A stretch of DNA of 64,000 nucleotides from Azolla caroliniana (taxonomy: Eukaryota > Polypodiophyta): contig JBHGNT010000015.1 in assembly GCA_043228905.1 (NCBI GenBank), positions 1,178,001 to 1,242,000 of the forward strand, given 5' to 3'. Both the position numbers and the translations under genes were made by a program. The notes below the pieces were generated by a model, which did not search any database, had not been told where the DNA came from, and saw nothing but the letters and a program-made list of their open reading frames with translations. Numbering within the stretch: the first letter of the stretch is position 1; the number at the start of each line of letters is the position of its first letter. This document shows positions 24,745 to 35,691 of this stretch, piece by piece.

Positions 24745-27700
24745 TGTATAGATAGTGGAAGAAACAAATTTTTTCTCTATATCAATGTTTACTCCAACTC
24801 TCCTATTCATGAAAGATTAAATAACAGATTTGGTGCTAAATACATATGTTTTTTTGTGTATGAGCGAATAACTTAATTATATGTGCCCTATTTTACTACA
24901 GTGGCACACAGATCAAGACCCACAAATGAAATATAGCAACTCCTTCAAACCTGTCGAGTTTTGCAGTTGCCATTGTCGAAGTCTATCTTCAGCATGAGGG
25001 CGACCTGGTATATCTCTTGGAATGTCACAAGTTTTTAGGGATGATTCTATAGATCACAGTGATTCATTACTATTGTACTCCTGTGATTACTACCAGAAAC
25101 TTATTGCCATAGATATTGAGGCTTCCGACCTTGACTTCTCAAGATATGGTAAAACCTTCTTTGAGGTAACATCTTGGAATCCACAATGATCTTATGTGTT
25201 TCTTTTGCCGACATTATTATTATTATTATTTTAATGTACAATTAACTAAGTTGTATCTTTATTCAGAATATCATACTTTTCCAATCCCCAGCTTGTACCT
25301 TAACAAACATATAACTTGTACTTGGGAGAGATGAATGGAAAGAGAGTTCTATTAATTCCTAGTCTTGTTGGTTTGGACATAAGACAGCACAAAATCATGC
25401 ATACGTTCTTATAAATCTTGACCTTTGGTAGTTTGTAAGACAATTGAGTTTTTGCATATCAGACGTACAATATCGTGCATATACTCTTATAATTCGGACC
25501 TTTTGAAGATGATTTTGTATGACTGTTGAGTTGCTGCAAAATTTGGGATGTACTGCAAGAGTCCGAAAGATAGGCTTAAAAAAACTAGATTTGACTTCCA
25601 AAGTCTTATATGTATGTTTACAGTTGCAAATTCAGGTTATAATATGTGAAATGTGGATATATGTATGTACGTAAATGTACATGCATGCAGTTCAGCTTGG
25701 AACTGTACTCCTGTGAATCTTCAAATTTGGTTCTTTTTTGTTTTGTAATACAAACTTAACAGGAATTTCATTACCAAATATATATGAATTACACTAAATT
25801 TTCATGAGGGATATTGTCAGGGCGGCTTCTTGCTCTCGTAGATAAATTGGTGTGATTTTTTTTTTTCTTCATTTTTTCTTCGGTGTAGATAGCCATGGCT
25901 CAAGAATGAATGCTAAATCAAAGTGAAGCAGTACAAAAGAAATAGAATATGAAATTCCAGAGTATTTGTAATCCCCCAATATCGTGTGCATTCTAGAAGA
26001 TCACTCATCAATGATTTTATGAATGAATAAAGTGTACCCTTTTCTCCTTCCACGTGGGTGTATTCATTCCCTTATAATAGGTTCCCTTCTATATGTAAAT
26101 AATATGTAACAAAAAAACCCCTATAATTCATTGAACTCACATGGAAGCGAGCCTTTGTAGGTGAAAACTTGGAAACTGGATAGCTCGAGTTGAAACTGAT
26201 GTATACCATCCAGACATACTGCTATGAAGATGCAAAGCTTATGAAGTTGTTTCGGGAAATTATCCTAGCTGACACTGTGCTCTGCGAGGCCCAAGAAAGG
26301 GTCCAATGTGGAAGGAAGGTGAGAACTGATCCTTCAATAAATTGGTTCTTTGTTTGTGTTCCTATCTTATATCATTCAATTTCTGACCTCCTGAAATATA
26401 GTTAAACATTCTATTGTTCTGGACTTTTAATTTGATATAGACCAACATTTATGAAATGGCTGGAGGAAGCTGAGGAAGAGTATTAACTGAGACAATTTGT
26501 TCTCTTACTTTTCTAAGTTGGACTTTGAAAGTGGGGCAGTTTCAATAACTATCATTACGGATGGCTTTATAGTGATGTCTTTTGCTATGTATATGTTGTA
26601 GTCTCAAGTCTGATTACTATGATTGTTAGTATCAATAGAAGGGAAAGTTACCAAAGATAACATGGACATGTTCTGAGTGCACTTCTATCATTATGAAATA
26701 TTAATGTGGTGAGAGGAGTTAAGTTCTGATCGATGGCATTGTCGAGCATGGTGTTTTTTGTAAGTCTCAGAAAAAACATCAAAATCCATACACATATATA
26801 AGGAAAATATGAGACCATTCAGAGGACTACAATGCAATTGTATTATAATATGTTGAAAACCTGTCTCATGTGTTGTATCTTATGGGTCTTCAGCATTAAC
26901 TGACCAATAATAGGACTTCGCCTTAGCCATCGGTCCTTGATTTCGTAGACGTAATTTATTTTTGGTTCGCTCAATTAGCTCAATCAGTCCATTAGAATAG
27001 AGATTTGATGGGGTAATAGTGTGTGGTATATCATTAGCAACATCTTTTGATCGAAATTGGACATGTGCTTTTTGTATTGTGTTCTAGATCATGTATACAC
27101 AAGGAGTTGAATCACCTAAGCAAGTGCATGATGTATAATGGTGAAAAAGGTATAGTTTGGTAGAAAACCTAGATTATGGTTATTATATGGCTCAATGTAG
27201 TGGGATATGATAGGAGGATTAGCAAGCTAGATAAAAAAACTAGGAATGAAGGCCACCAAAGCAAGTAGAGAGGCACGACTATAAGAATATGTGCATTGGC
27301 TATTATTGTTCTTTTCATGTATTTCACTTCACACTGAAAACTTCAAAGTAATATTGTTATTGTGTAAAGATAAGAATAGTTTCCAAATGATCTTGAAAGT
27401 AAAATTCCAACCTCCTCACGCCATCATTGCATGTTGATAAAGATGATGCTATTCTCCTAGGTAGTTTACTTTGTGATAGATGGATAATTTTCATGAACAA
27501 TAAGGACATTGTACATCGTATATGCTTCACAAAAGAAAAGTGCACTGGAGTGTACAAGTGTGGTATTCAATTCAATCAAATTTAGATGACTTGACAACGT
27601 CGATGAAACACTCAATAGTTAAAAGGTGGACGAATAATTGGGGATTTATGGGGGGCAGACAAATGTCATTCGACGACAAAGTGTCAAAACTGAATCATAT

Positions 27701-28115
27701 TTCTCGAGAACCCTTACTAATTCCCATGATATATATTCAATGGTTAAATTTTGCCAATCACTTAGATGTTGAAGTATTATGCATTGCCCAAATGCTGAAA
27801 GTTTATAAAAGGTATCCTTGAGTTTCTTTCCAATTTGACTTTATTAGTAACCTAATTCAATGTGCACCAAACATTGTACGTGCACATTAAATGCTTTTTT
27901 TGGAAAACAATTACATTAAAATTAGGGTAGGAAGGATAATTTACAAATACACAATCTTCCATAGCCAAGGCACATATAGAACCCATTTGCCAAGTAAAAA
28001 TTAGGGATGGATAAATGCCACCAACAAATTGTAATGGTCCTAGTTCTAGATATGTTGCCAAAATGAAGAAACAACCAAAGGGTGAAACGTATGATTAATA
28101 CTGCTACTATGACAA
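24745..28115 (+). repeat. Right arm of the segmental duplication (partner 14,560-19,980)
   Basis: Ordered similarity to the BZW gene region continues through its 3' flank to about 28,115. The arm lost exon 5, exon 6 and intron 5, plus about 1 kb of the flank around the equivalent of 17,800-18,650. Same orientation as the left arm. Confidence 0.85.
24902..26487 (+). pseudogene. Broken copy of the BZW/5MP gene
   Basis: This copy has recognisable versions of exon 3 (about 24,902-25,007), exon 4 (25,097-25,165), exon 7 (about 26,160-26,320) and exon 8 (about 26,441-26,487), in the order and orientation of the intact gene at 13,481-17,275. In exon 3 the KRN codons read AAA TGA AAT, so CGA has become a TGA stop at 24,927-24,929. 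A deletion joins a few bases of exon 5 (CAGCTTGGAACT at about 25,694) directly to the start of intron 6 sequence, removing nearly all of exons 5 and 6. Exon 7 has lost two internal pieces. The first two coding exons lie in the place now held by the PPR gene and are absent. It cannot make the protein. Confidence 0.93.
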
Positions 28116-28386
28116 TGTCTTATGTTTGCTTTGGTCTTAGAAGATGTTAATATATCTTTCTTTCTTTGGGGCTTTGGCTAGCAGCAACTCTGACCATAGG
28201 TACATAATACATTCAACCAATGTTTCGTCGGTAAGGGTGAAGTTTAAAGGGTGGGTGATAAGTGTTTGGGTCATGGTGACAATCCAAGGGAGTGAAATCA
28301 AGTTCTAGCCCAAGAAAAGGTCCACTTGTGCAAGGGAGATGCCCTATTGTGCGAGTTTGAGTGTGGAGTCTGGACCACATACACGA
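28116..28386. other. Intergenic, nothing recognised
   Basis: AT-rich sequence between the duplication arm and the long microsatellite. No gene or repeat was seen. Confidence 0.5.
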
Positions 28387-28501
28387 ACACACACACACAC
28401 ACATATGATACACGTACTCATATACATACACATACACATATGGTACATGTACACATACACATACACATACACACATACACATGCACATATGGTACATGGA
28501 C

Positions 28502-28534
<33 letters not shown>

Positions 28535-28749
28535 TACACATGCACATATTGTACATGGACATACACATACACATATGGTACACGTACACGTACATGTACA
28601 CATTGTACATGTACACATACACATGCACATATGGTACACGTACACGCACACATACACATACACACATGCACATATGGTACACGTACACGTACACATACAC
28701 ACATGCACATATGGTACATGGACATACACATACAAATATGGTACAAGGA

Positions 28750-28784
<35 letters not shown>

Positions 28785-28886
28785 GCATACCCATACACAT
28801 ACACATACACACACGCATATGCATACACATACACATACACACACACATACACATACACACACATACACACACATACATACACACAC

Positions 28887-28917
<31 letters not shown>

Positions 28918-28923
28918 TATGTC

Positions 28924-28986
<63 letters not shown>

Positions 28987-29036
28987 TCGACATTGAAATT
29001 TGAGATCTACATCTACATCTACATCTACATCTACAA
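28387..29036 (+). repeat. Long CACATA-type microsatellite with higher-order units
   Basis: About 650 bp is built of CACATA, CCCATA and CATCTA units. Within 28,430-28,740 the phrase GCACATATGGTACA or a close variant returns every 60-90 bp, so short units are arranged in longer blocks. The long frames crossing it on both strands are artefacts of its six-base period. Confidence 0.95.
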
Positions 29037-29197
29037 CAACAACTACATGGAGATGTACATCCACACCCACATATGAGAAGAGGTGTGAGACAGGTAGAGT
29101 GATTTGTGCTATCAGAATGAAGGAGAGATCTATGCTGGTCCCCAATCATCATGAATCAATCAATCAATCAATGAATCAATCAATTCCATGTGCATTT

Positions 29198-29200
<3 letters not shown>

Positions 29201-29231
<31 letters not shown>
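29201..29231 (+). repeat. (GT)n microsatellite
   Basis: About 15 GT units, some 210 bp before the DUF538 start codon. An ATCA-rich run (AATC repeated) lies just before it at 29,150-29,180. Confidence 0.9.
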
Positions 29232-29233
<2 letters not shown>

Positions 29234-29378
29234 CACACCCTTACAATCATGTACATATAAATAACTATGTAATGTAATGTACATATATGAAGAGAACCCA
29301 AAGACTGAAAAGCAGACCAAAGTCTTCCTCCCTCTCTCTCTGTCTTTCTCTGCATTTTGCTGTGCCCTTTCCCAGAGC

Positions 29379-29426
29379 AGAAGAAGAAGAAGAAGAAGAA
29401 GAAGAAGAAGAAGAAGAAGAAGAAGG
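29379..29426 (+). repeat. (GAA)n trinucleotide repeat in the 5' leader of the DUF538 gene
   Basis: Sixteen or so GAA/AGA units end about 15 bp before the ATG at 29,443. The frame is open upstream through this repeat to 29,287, giving a Glu run, but the family homology starts only at 29,443. The repeat is therefore best read as 5' UTR. Confidence 0.85.
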
Positions 29427-29442
29427 AGAAATCAGAAAGGAT

Positions 29443-29880
29443 ATGGCCACTGCCCTGGTGAACGAGAAGAAAGAAGGTGCCGAAATAGTCCTCGGCCATG
29501 AAGCCTCTTTGCCTAGAGCCATTGCCATGCTTCGCGACCAAGGCCTCCCTGATGGTCTCCTCCCCCTGCAGGACATCGAAGAGGTTGGCTATGTCGCTCA
29601 AACGGGTTTCTTCTGGGTCAAGCAGAAGAGAGCCACCGAACATTTCTTTAAACTCATCAAGACTAAGGTCTCTTATGCTCTTGAGGTGTGTGGATACATC
29701 GAGAAGAACAAACTGAGGAAGCTTCAAGGCGTTAAGGCTAAAGAATTTCTCCTTTGGATCGGTGTTACTGATATCTATGGAGATGATTCTCATCCTGGGC
29801 AGACTTTTGTCAAGTCTTCTGCTGGAATTGGTCGATGGCATCCTACTGAAGCGTTCTTCCTCGAGCAGGAGAAGAAGTGA
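29443..29880 (+). CDS. DUF538 family protein (SVB-like), 145 aa, single exon
   Basis: DUF538 proteins are small plant proteins. Members such as Arabidopsis SVB affect trichome and growth phenotypes, and the biochemical role is not settled. The sequence begins MATALVNEKKEGAEIV, followed by the family hallmarks GLPDGLLPLQDIEEVGYV, TGFFWVKQKR, KVSYALEVCGYIEKNKLRKL and GVKAKEFLLWIGVTDIYGDD, ending FLEQEKK. Length fits the shorter intronless SVB-type subgroup. No signal peptide or membrane segment is seen, which is also typical of that subgroup. The ATG at 29,443 was chosen because homology starts there; an upstream in-frame ATG at 29,287 would add a low-complexity Glu stretch. The frame is intact and the gene is probably functional. 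Confidence 0.93.
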   Translation: MATALVNEKKEGAEIVLGHEASLPRAIAMLRDQGLPDGLLPLQDIEEVGYVAQTGFFWVKQKRATEHFFKLIKTKVSYALEVCGYIEKNKLRKLQGVKAKEFLLWIGVTDIYGDDSHPGQTFVKSSAGIGRWHPTEAFFLEQEKK

Positions 29881-32800
29881 TAGGAATCAGGTTTTTCTTT
29901 CTTTCATTTATTTCCACCTCATTTTTTAATCTCTCATTTTTGGATTCATTATGTACTTGTTCTTAAACGTTGCCATTCGTCCTTGTTTTTTTTGTCATGG
30001 TTTGAGTAAGAATTCGAGATCTCAGATGCTAGAAGCACATGTTATTGCTTGGTATGTTGTGTCCATTCTTATGTTATTGTTGGTATATTATATATCATAC
30101 ATGGATATGCCAGATTTCGTCTTCCATGAAGACTATGTTGCTGCTGCATATGATGTGCATTTTATGTACATGATGATGTTTGTGACGGATTGCTTCATAC
30201 AGATAGGACGGATTTCAGATGCCATAAAGACATGTTTTTCTTCATTTTGTTGTGTTTGCACATGTGCATATTCACGTTGATTATGACATATGTATATGCC
30301 ATAATTTCAGATTATATGGAACATATGTTCTTGTTGAATACGCTGTGCATTTCATGTACACATTTTTGATTATGTTTGTGAACACACAGAGGCACCGACG
30401 ACTGATTTCAGATTCTACGAATACATTGTCTTTTGCTGAATATTTTGTTCATTTCATGTTGTCAATGTCAATGTATGTGGAGACTTATGGCATGCTTAAA
30501 ATAAAGCGTGTATATATTATGTTAAAGGCTGGTATGAGCGTGGTTATATTAAATTATAGCATGCATGATGTCCATAGATGGAAGCATGGGTGTACATGTT
30601 CGCACATTTAGTGTACATGTTCTTCCTGTTGTATATGAACGCCTCTGACATATGTAGGTGACTGGCCATAAAGCTAATGATGGGCTTTGGCAAAATTTAC
30701 GTGTAGCATGGGATCCATGGAAAGAACCATATGCACTCATGGCATATGTACATGACTATAAATGTCATCATGTAGAATGCAAACGTTATCATGTGCTTGA
30801 GTGTATTATGCACATCATGAACTCCATGGGTTGTTCTATTTGGTACTAGTTTTTTGCTTTTCTCGACAGTCAACCCACTGTTGCAATCTATATTGTATTC
30901 CTCCACTAAAGCACATCTTTGGTGGAAGTGTTTTTCTATTATCTAAGACTAGACTTGGCAGTATCGGTTTGGAATCCCATTGAAAAAATTGTTATTTCAA
31001 AAATTTTGATTTTGTATCTCTTGAATTGATTTGTATTTTTAGTGGATATCTATTTTTATTGTTGATTAATTTTTTCACTTTTGATTAAGACTTGTGCTGT
31101 TGTATGGTGCAGGGAAAACATTTGGAGAATCTCCCCAACACTATGTTTGCAATGTCAACCATTGGCATCTATTACTAATTGGTGTTAATTACTATTCAAT
31201 CATGAAATTTCTAATGTTATGGTTGATATTTTGGTGCTTAGTATCTAGCCCAAGAATTTCATCTTTCTTTTGGACTCTAGTATTTAATGGTGATTACTAA
31301 TAAGAAATATCGCTTCTAAAAATGCATGATGCAATTCGGGCATGAGTAAATAACTCTGATTAATTATGATTCAGAAAAGAAATATTTGACACGAAAACTT
31401 TAGCCTATCTCATAACCAAATTATGATTAACTACTGTGATCGGACATTTTGCATTATACAATAGTTCTCAAAATAGTTATATCGCGTCATTCATAAATGA
31501 AGACATGAGTCTATCAACCCAAGTAGTTGTCATCGTAGTGGCTCATGTTGACCATTACTTGGAGTCGCAGCCTGTCCCATGATGTTCCATATATGGTTGG
31601 GGCCATACAATTGCGTCTCATTTTTTGCTCGTCATAGTTGTTTGCGATTGGTCTCTTGCTTTAACGTTAAACCATACTTAACATGGGCATGCGCAAGAAA
31701 GTGGTATATTGTATTTAGATGGTCCTCAATTCAATGTGTTTTATGATGATGAGAGTACTTAATGGCATGGTGGCTACCAATGTAGTCCATGTTATGATTT
31801 TGTAATTTGATTCTTCTTTGTTTGTAATCTCACATTTTTTCTCATGATTCTTTTTCATTATCGGTCTCATCCTTTTTTAAGCAACGGCATGCATCTAGGG
31901 AATGTTATCATATGTATATTTATATGCTCGAACATCTCGAAGGAACAATATAATGGCGAGTATTAAATAGCCTAGAGCCAGTGCAAAATGGAGGGATGAC
32001 TTGGACCAAAATTCTTAAAGAATATGATATTGGTAGGCATACTTTGTTGTAGGTGCACTTCGTCAAATTGTAGATTGCTATGAATCTTTCTTGCACAAAG
32101 TTGGTAGGTGTTCTCTCTCTCTCTCTCAACCTTGTGTAGAATAGATTTGCAAGATGAATGCCAAAAGTAACACTAGAATATTGCGACAAAGTACGTTGAG
32201 ATCGATTCTCTAGCGAGTGCCATTCCATATTGGAGGATTCAAGGAAAGATTCAACAAGCTTGCACACTGGTCGTTCAAAGGGAGGACGGAGTGGCTCGAG
32301 AACACTACTCCGATTTCAGGTATTGTAGGTAGTTGTGGTCTCGATAGGGTCTTGGCAGCCCACTTGACTTGCATATACTGAAAGCTTAAACCCTCTCACT
32401 TGCATTTCCGTTTGTATTAGTGGTCAACTTGAGGTCGCTCACTTGGTGCCTCCTTTGGGGTTCTTCTCAAGGGTAACTTGAGACCAATTCTCTAGCGAGC
32501 GCCATTACATGTTGGTAGGTCCAAAGAAGGGTTTCGGCAAGCATGCACACCCTGATTGTTTGAATGGAGGACAGAGTGGCATGAGAACACTACTCCGATT
32601 TGAGGTATCGTAGTCATTAGAGGTCGTGATCTCGGCGACCCACTCAACTCGCCTACACAGGAAGCTGAACCCTCTCACTTTCGTTTTCGTTTAAACTTGA
32701 TGGCTGTCTTCTAATCGTTCATTGTATCACTTCTCGTTACTACCATTGTACCTATTTACTATGTACATGTGTAAAACCTATTTTATAAAGGGATTGTTTC

Positions 32801-33503
32801 GCAAGTAACCACCCGCAGTAAAGTCAACCAGTCGGAGTGGGATGTTCACGACAAGATCCGTAAAGCCGCAAAGGTATGGATAGAGAAGGTGAATAGTGCG
32901 AACGCCGCCGAACGAATGCAGACAGAGATGCGCGATACCACAATCTGCAACCTCCACACACATGCCTCCGCTTCGGCCACTGCCGAACCCCTCGAGGAAG
33001 ACCCGATTTGGCAGGATTTAACCAGTTGCCAAATATTGATGCCACTAAGGAAGCTACTGCATCTCCTTCTAAAATTCAAGGAAACTGTGGCGACCATTAC
33101 AAGCGACAAGGAACATCCAAGCGCACTTGTTCACCTTGCCGAAACAAGCTAAGGACCAACAGTGATGGACACACAAAGCCCACCCGAAAAAGCTTTTCGT
33201 CAAAAGGACAGGAGGTACGCGGATGTATAATCGATGGTGGTTTCAGCATGCCTTTTTGATCCCGACGGTCATGCTACGACTAGAAGCCTTGGGGGGGTGC
33301 TTACTGTGGAAAGAACCGTACATTAAGCAGAATTGGCAGCGTAACATCATAACATTCTGTCGAGGAAAGACCAAGATTCGCGTCCCCACCAAAGAGCGAA
33401 AAACGTCCACCAAGGAAACTGTAGGGATTTCGTTCCCTTTGAGTTCGTGGGAAAGTTTGACTTAAGAAACACATCAAAATACATAGTACATAGTATTTAC
33501 CAT
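29881..33503. other. Intergenic; degenerate repeats, no convincing gene
   Basis: AT-rich to about 32,700. At 30,100-30,480 a degenerate unit of roughly 100 bp (GATTTCAGAT followed by TGTGCATTTCATGTA-like phrases) seems repeated three or four times. From 32,800 composition becomes balanced. Plus-strand open stretches at 32,889-33,259 carry no recognised family, and the peptide phrase KRTCSPCRNK looks like a decayed metal knuckle at best. Confidence 0.45.
32190..32692 (+). repeat. Two diverged direct copies of a unit of about 215 bp
   Basis: TTCTCTAGCGAG, GAACACTACTCCGATTT and CTGAACCCTCTCACTT-like phrases occur in the same order at about 32,206-32,412 and 32,490-32,690, with clear divergence between copies. 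Confidence 0.8.
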
Positions 33504-33926
33504 TGTCGAGGTATTCCGCACAGATGCGTAGAAACGGGGCAGGACCATGGGGGTCTTGAACCAAGGAATCGAGAAAGGAGGAAGAGGCCCGCGCATCGCG
33601 TACACACAAACACCGTGAACAGACAAAGAGGAGTAGGAAGGAGGTCGTCGTAGGTTTCGGACTCAATGCAATACGAGAGAATAGCAACACGAGAACGACA
33701 CAGTAGAAAAACAACGTAAAGCAACGGAATAGATTATCAATAGTAGTTAGGACGCGTGCATGAAGCGCAGGGAATACAACTGGTCAGAGCCGGGAACAGA
33801 GCATCGAGCTCTAGAGCAAACACACGAAAAAGGGGACCTCTAGCCGGGAACGCGAGCCGAGGGTTCTTTCCAGGGTTCCTAGGCATTTCACAACGTTTCC
33901 CCCTATGGCTTGGAATCTTCACGACA
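33504..33926 (-). mobile_element. Ty3/gypsy 3' LTR (minus orientation), 423 bp
   Basis: It begins TGTCGAGGTATTCC on the plus strand and ends CTTCACGACA, so on the minus strand it has TG...CA ends. The purine tract (plus strand TCCACCCCCACC) abuts it at 33,927. A related, longer copy begins at 52,340. It ends the minus-strand Ty3 fragment to its right. Confidence 0.8.
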
Positions 33927-34796
33927 TCCACCCCCACCAAACTGCACATCCTTCGGTATGTGCCAGGTAGCGAGTTTAGTGGAGGATTCCAGGGCCAACT
34001 GTTACTCGTCCTCTCGGTCCGAGTCATTGCTTTCGATTCCCATCGTCGATTCCGGTTTTGCTTCGTTCTACCTTTTGAAGGCCTTTATCCACTTCCTTGC
34101 TACCAGTGTCGTCATTCGGGTCCTGTCGAGCTCCGCGAGATGGTATGTCGCGTTGTTGTTTGGACAAGTCACCGCGTACGGCCTGAACCACTGTTTTGCA
34201 AACTTACGCGTAGACTGATGTTGGTTGTCGAGGCTGCTGTCATAGATCAACACCCAGTCGGCTTCATCGATCTTCTTTGGCCGGAGTTGGCGCGTCTGGT
34301 CGAACCTGGCCTTGTTTCTACTTCGTGCCTCTTTTACCCTCGTTGTTGTCCGTTCCACGTCTTCTGGTCTTCACTCGAGTTGTCAGATGTGTGCCGCCAA
34401 CAACTCTTCTCGGCTCATTTCATCGATCCAATTGACCGCCATCCAGGAGGTAATTGTTCATTCCACCGACATGATGGGTTTCTGCCCGAACATGAGCTCT
34501 CTAGGCATGTACCCAGTCACTGAACTGTGAGTAGTCCTGTCCGCCCATAGCGCATAAGAGAGTAGTCTTGGGCAGTTGCCGACTTGTCCTTCGCATGCAC
34601 GTACTATGACTTTTACGATCGGTCCATGACCCCGCTCGACCTTCCCATTTGCTTTTGGGTAGTATGCCGTTGTGAGGGTCAACTTCACCCCTAGTCGGTC
34701 AAACAGTTCCTTGGCCTCCTCCGCATCTAGCTCTCCTCGATCGGCCACAATCTTTTCTATGCACCTGTACCGTGACGGGAACTCACGTTTCTTATG
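33927..34796 (-). pseudogene. Ty3/gypsy integrase fragment
   Basis: Minus-strand frames give the end of an integrase core, IVADRGELDAEEAKELFDRL then NGKVERGHGPIVK (second Asp and the Glu of the triad). Next come the linker LWADRTTHSSVTGYMP and a GPY/F-like end reading WFRPYAV and IKAFK. Frames are broken near 34,360-34,460 and the first part of the integrase is missing. It abuts truncated Copia LTR sequence at about 34,797. No chromodomain is visible. Confidence 0.85.
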
Positions 34797-35681
34797 CGCA
34801 ACGCTCGGCCACAATCGAGCTTAGAATCATACACACAAAAAACGGTGAAAGAATGCACGACACGAAGAAGAGAAAAGTACGCAAGATGTTTACGTGGAAA
34901 ACCCAAACTAAGGGAAAAACCACGGCAGCCCACAGGCTGCAAACTATCACTATGTTTGAATGTACAACAGTGAGTTTACGGAGGCAACGACCTTGTGCTC
35001 ACGATCTTCGCCACAGGCGGCGGTTACAACAGACGCAACGACCTCTTTCTCTCTCTCTCACTCTCTGTACACAATTACGCGCTCTCTCTATCCTTGCACC
35101 AACAAGAATGACAACCACTCTACATCACACACAATAAGTTTGCCCTAAGTCATATTTATACTAATATGACTTTTCGGCTATTTACAAATATAGCCTCGAT
35201 GGACTCTCAGAAACATATTTACAAATATGTCTCTTCATCTGGTGAGCACTCCTCACCGGGTCTTCACCATCCGGCTCTCCGTATCCGGGTACTCCTCATC
35301 CGGTTCTCACCGGGTCTGCACCATCCGGCTCTCCGTAGCCGGGTGCTCCTCATTCGGTTCTCACCGGGTCTTCATCATTCGGCTCTCCGTAGCCGGGTGC
35401 TCCTCATCCGGTTCTCACCGGGTCTGCACCATCCGGCTCTCCGTAGCCGGGTGCTCCTCATCCGGTTCTCACCGGGTCTGCACCATCCGGCTCTCCGTAG
35501 CCGGGTGCTCCTGATCCGGTTCTCACCGGGCCTGCACCATCCAGCTCTCCGTAGCCAGGTGCTCCTCATCCGGTTCTCACCGGGTCTGCACCATCCGGCT
35601 CTCCGTAGCCGGGTACTCTTCCGGTTCGCTCATCAACATTGTTCTTCTCCCTTCCCATCCAGAGGGACCTGTCTCCCAACA
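34797..35681 (-). mobile_element. Copia 3' LTR (minus orientation), truncated at its outer end
   Basis: The inner end reads CCCAACA on the plus strand at 35,675-35,681, next to the purine tract (plus strand AACTCCCCCTTCAC). The TATA region, seen as GTCATATTTATACTAATATG at 35,149-35,168, matches that of the intact Copia at 46,412-51,749. The outer end stops at GCTCGGCCACAA, about 35 bp short of the LTR end of the intact element, and meets Ty3 sequence. Confidence 0.85.
35254..35640 (-). repeat. 54-bp minisatellite, about 7 copies, in the U3 part of the Copia LTR
   Basis: The unit CTCACCGGGTCTGCACCATC plus 34 further bases is repeated head to tail with few changes. Since 54 is divisible by three, one frame reads an 18-residue peptide repeat. 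It lies between the LTR start and the TATA region, where the promoter/enhancer of the element sits. Confidence 0.93.
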
Positions 35682-35691
35682 AACTCCCCCT

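Noticed and set aside
28213-29145. Long open frames on both strands across the CACATA repeat
   Set aside because: A six-base repeat without stops stays open in several frames; the peptides are only Cys/Met/Val/Tyr or His/Thr/Tyr runs.
33756-34523. 255-codon plus-strand open frame
   Set aside because: Antisense to the minus-strand Ty3 integrase, whose motifs are clear in the other direction.
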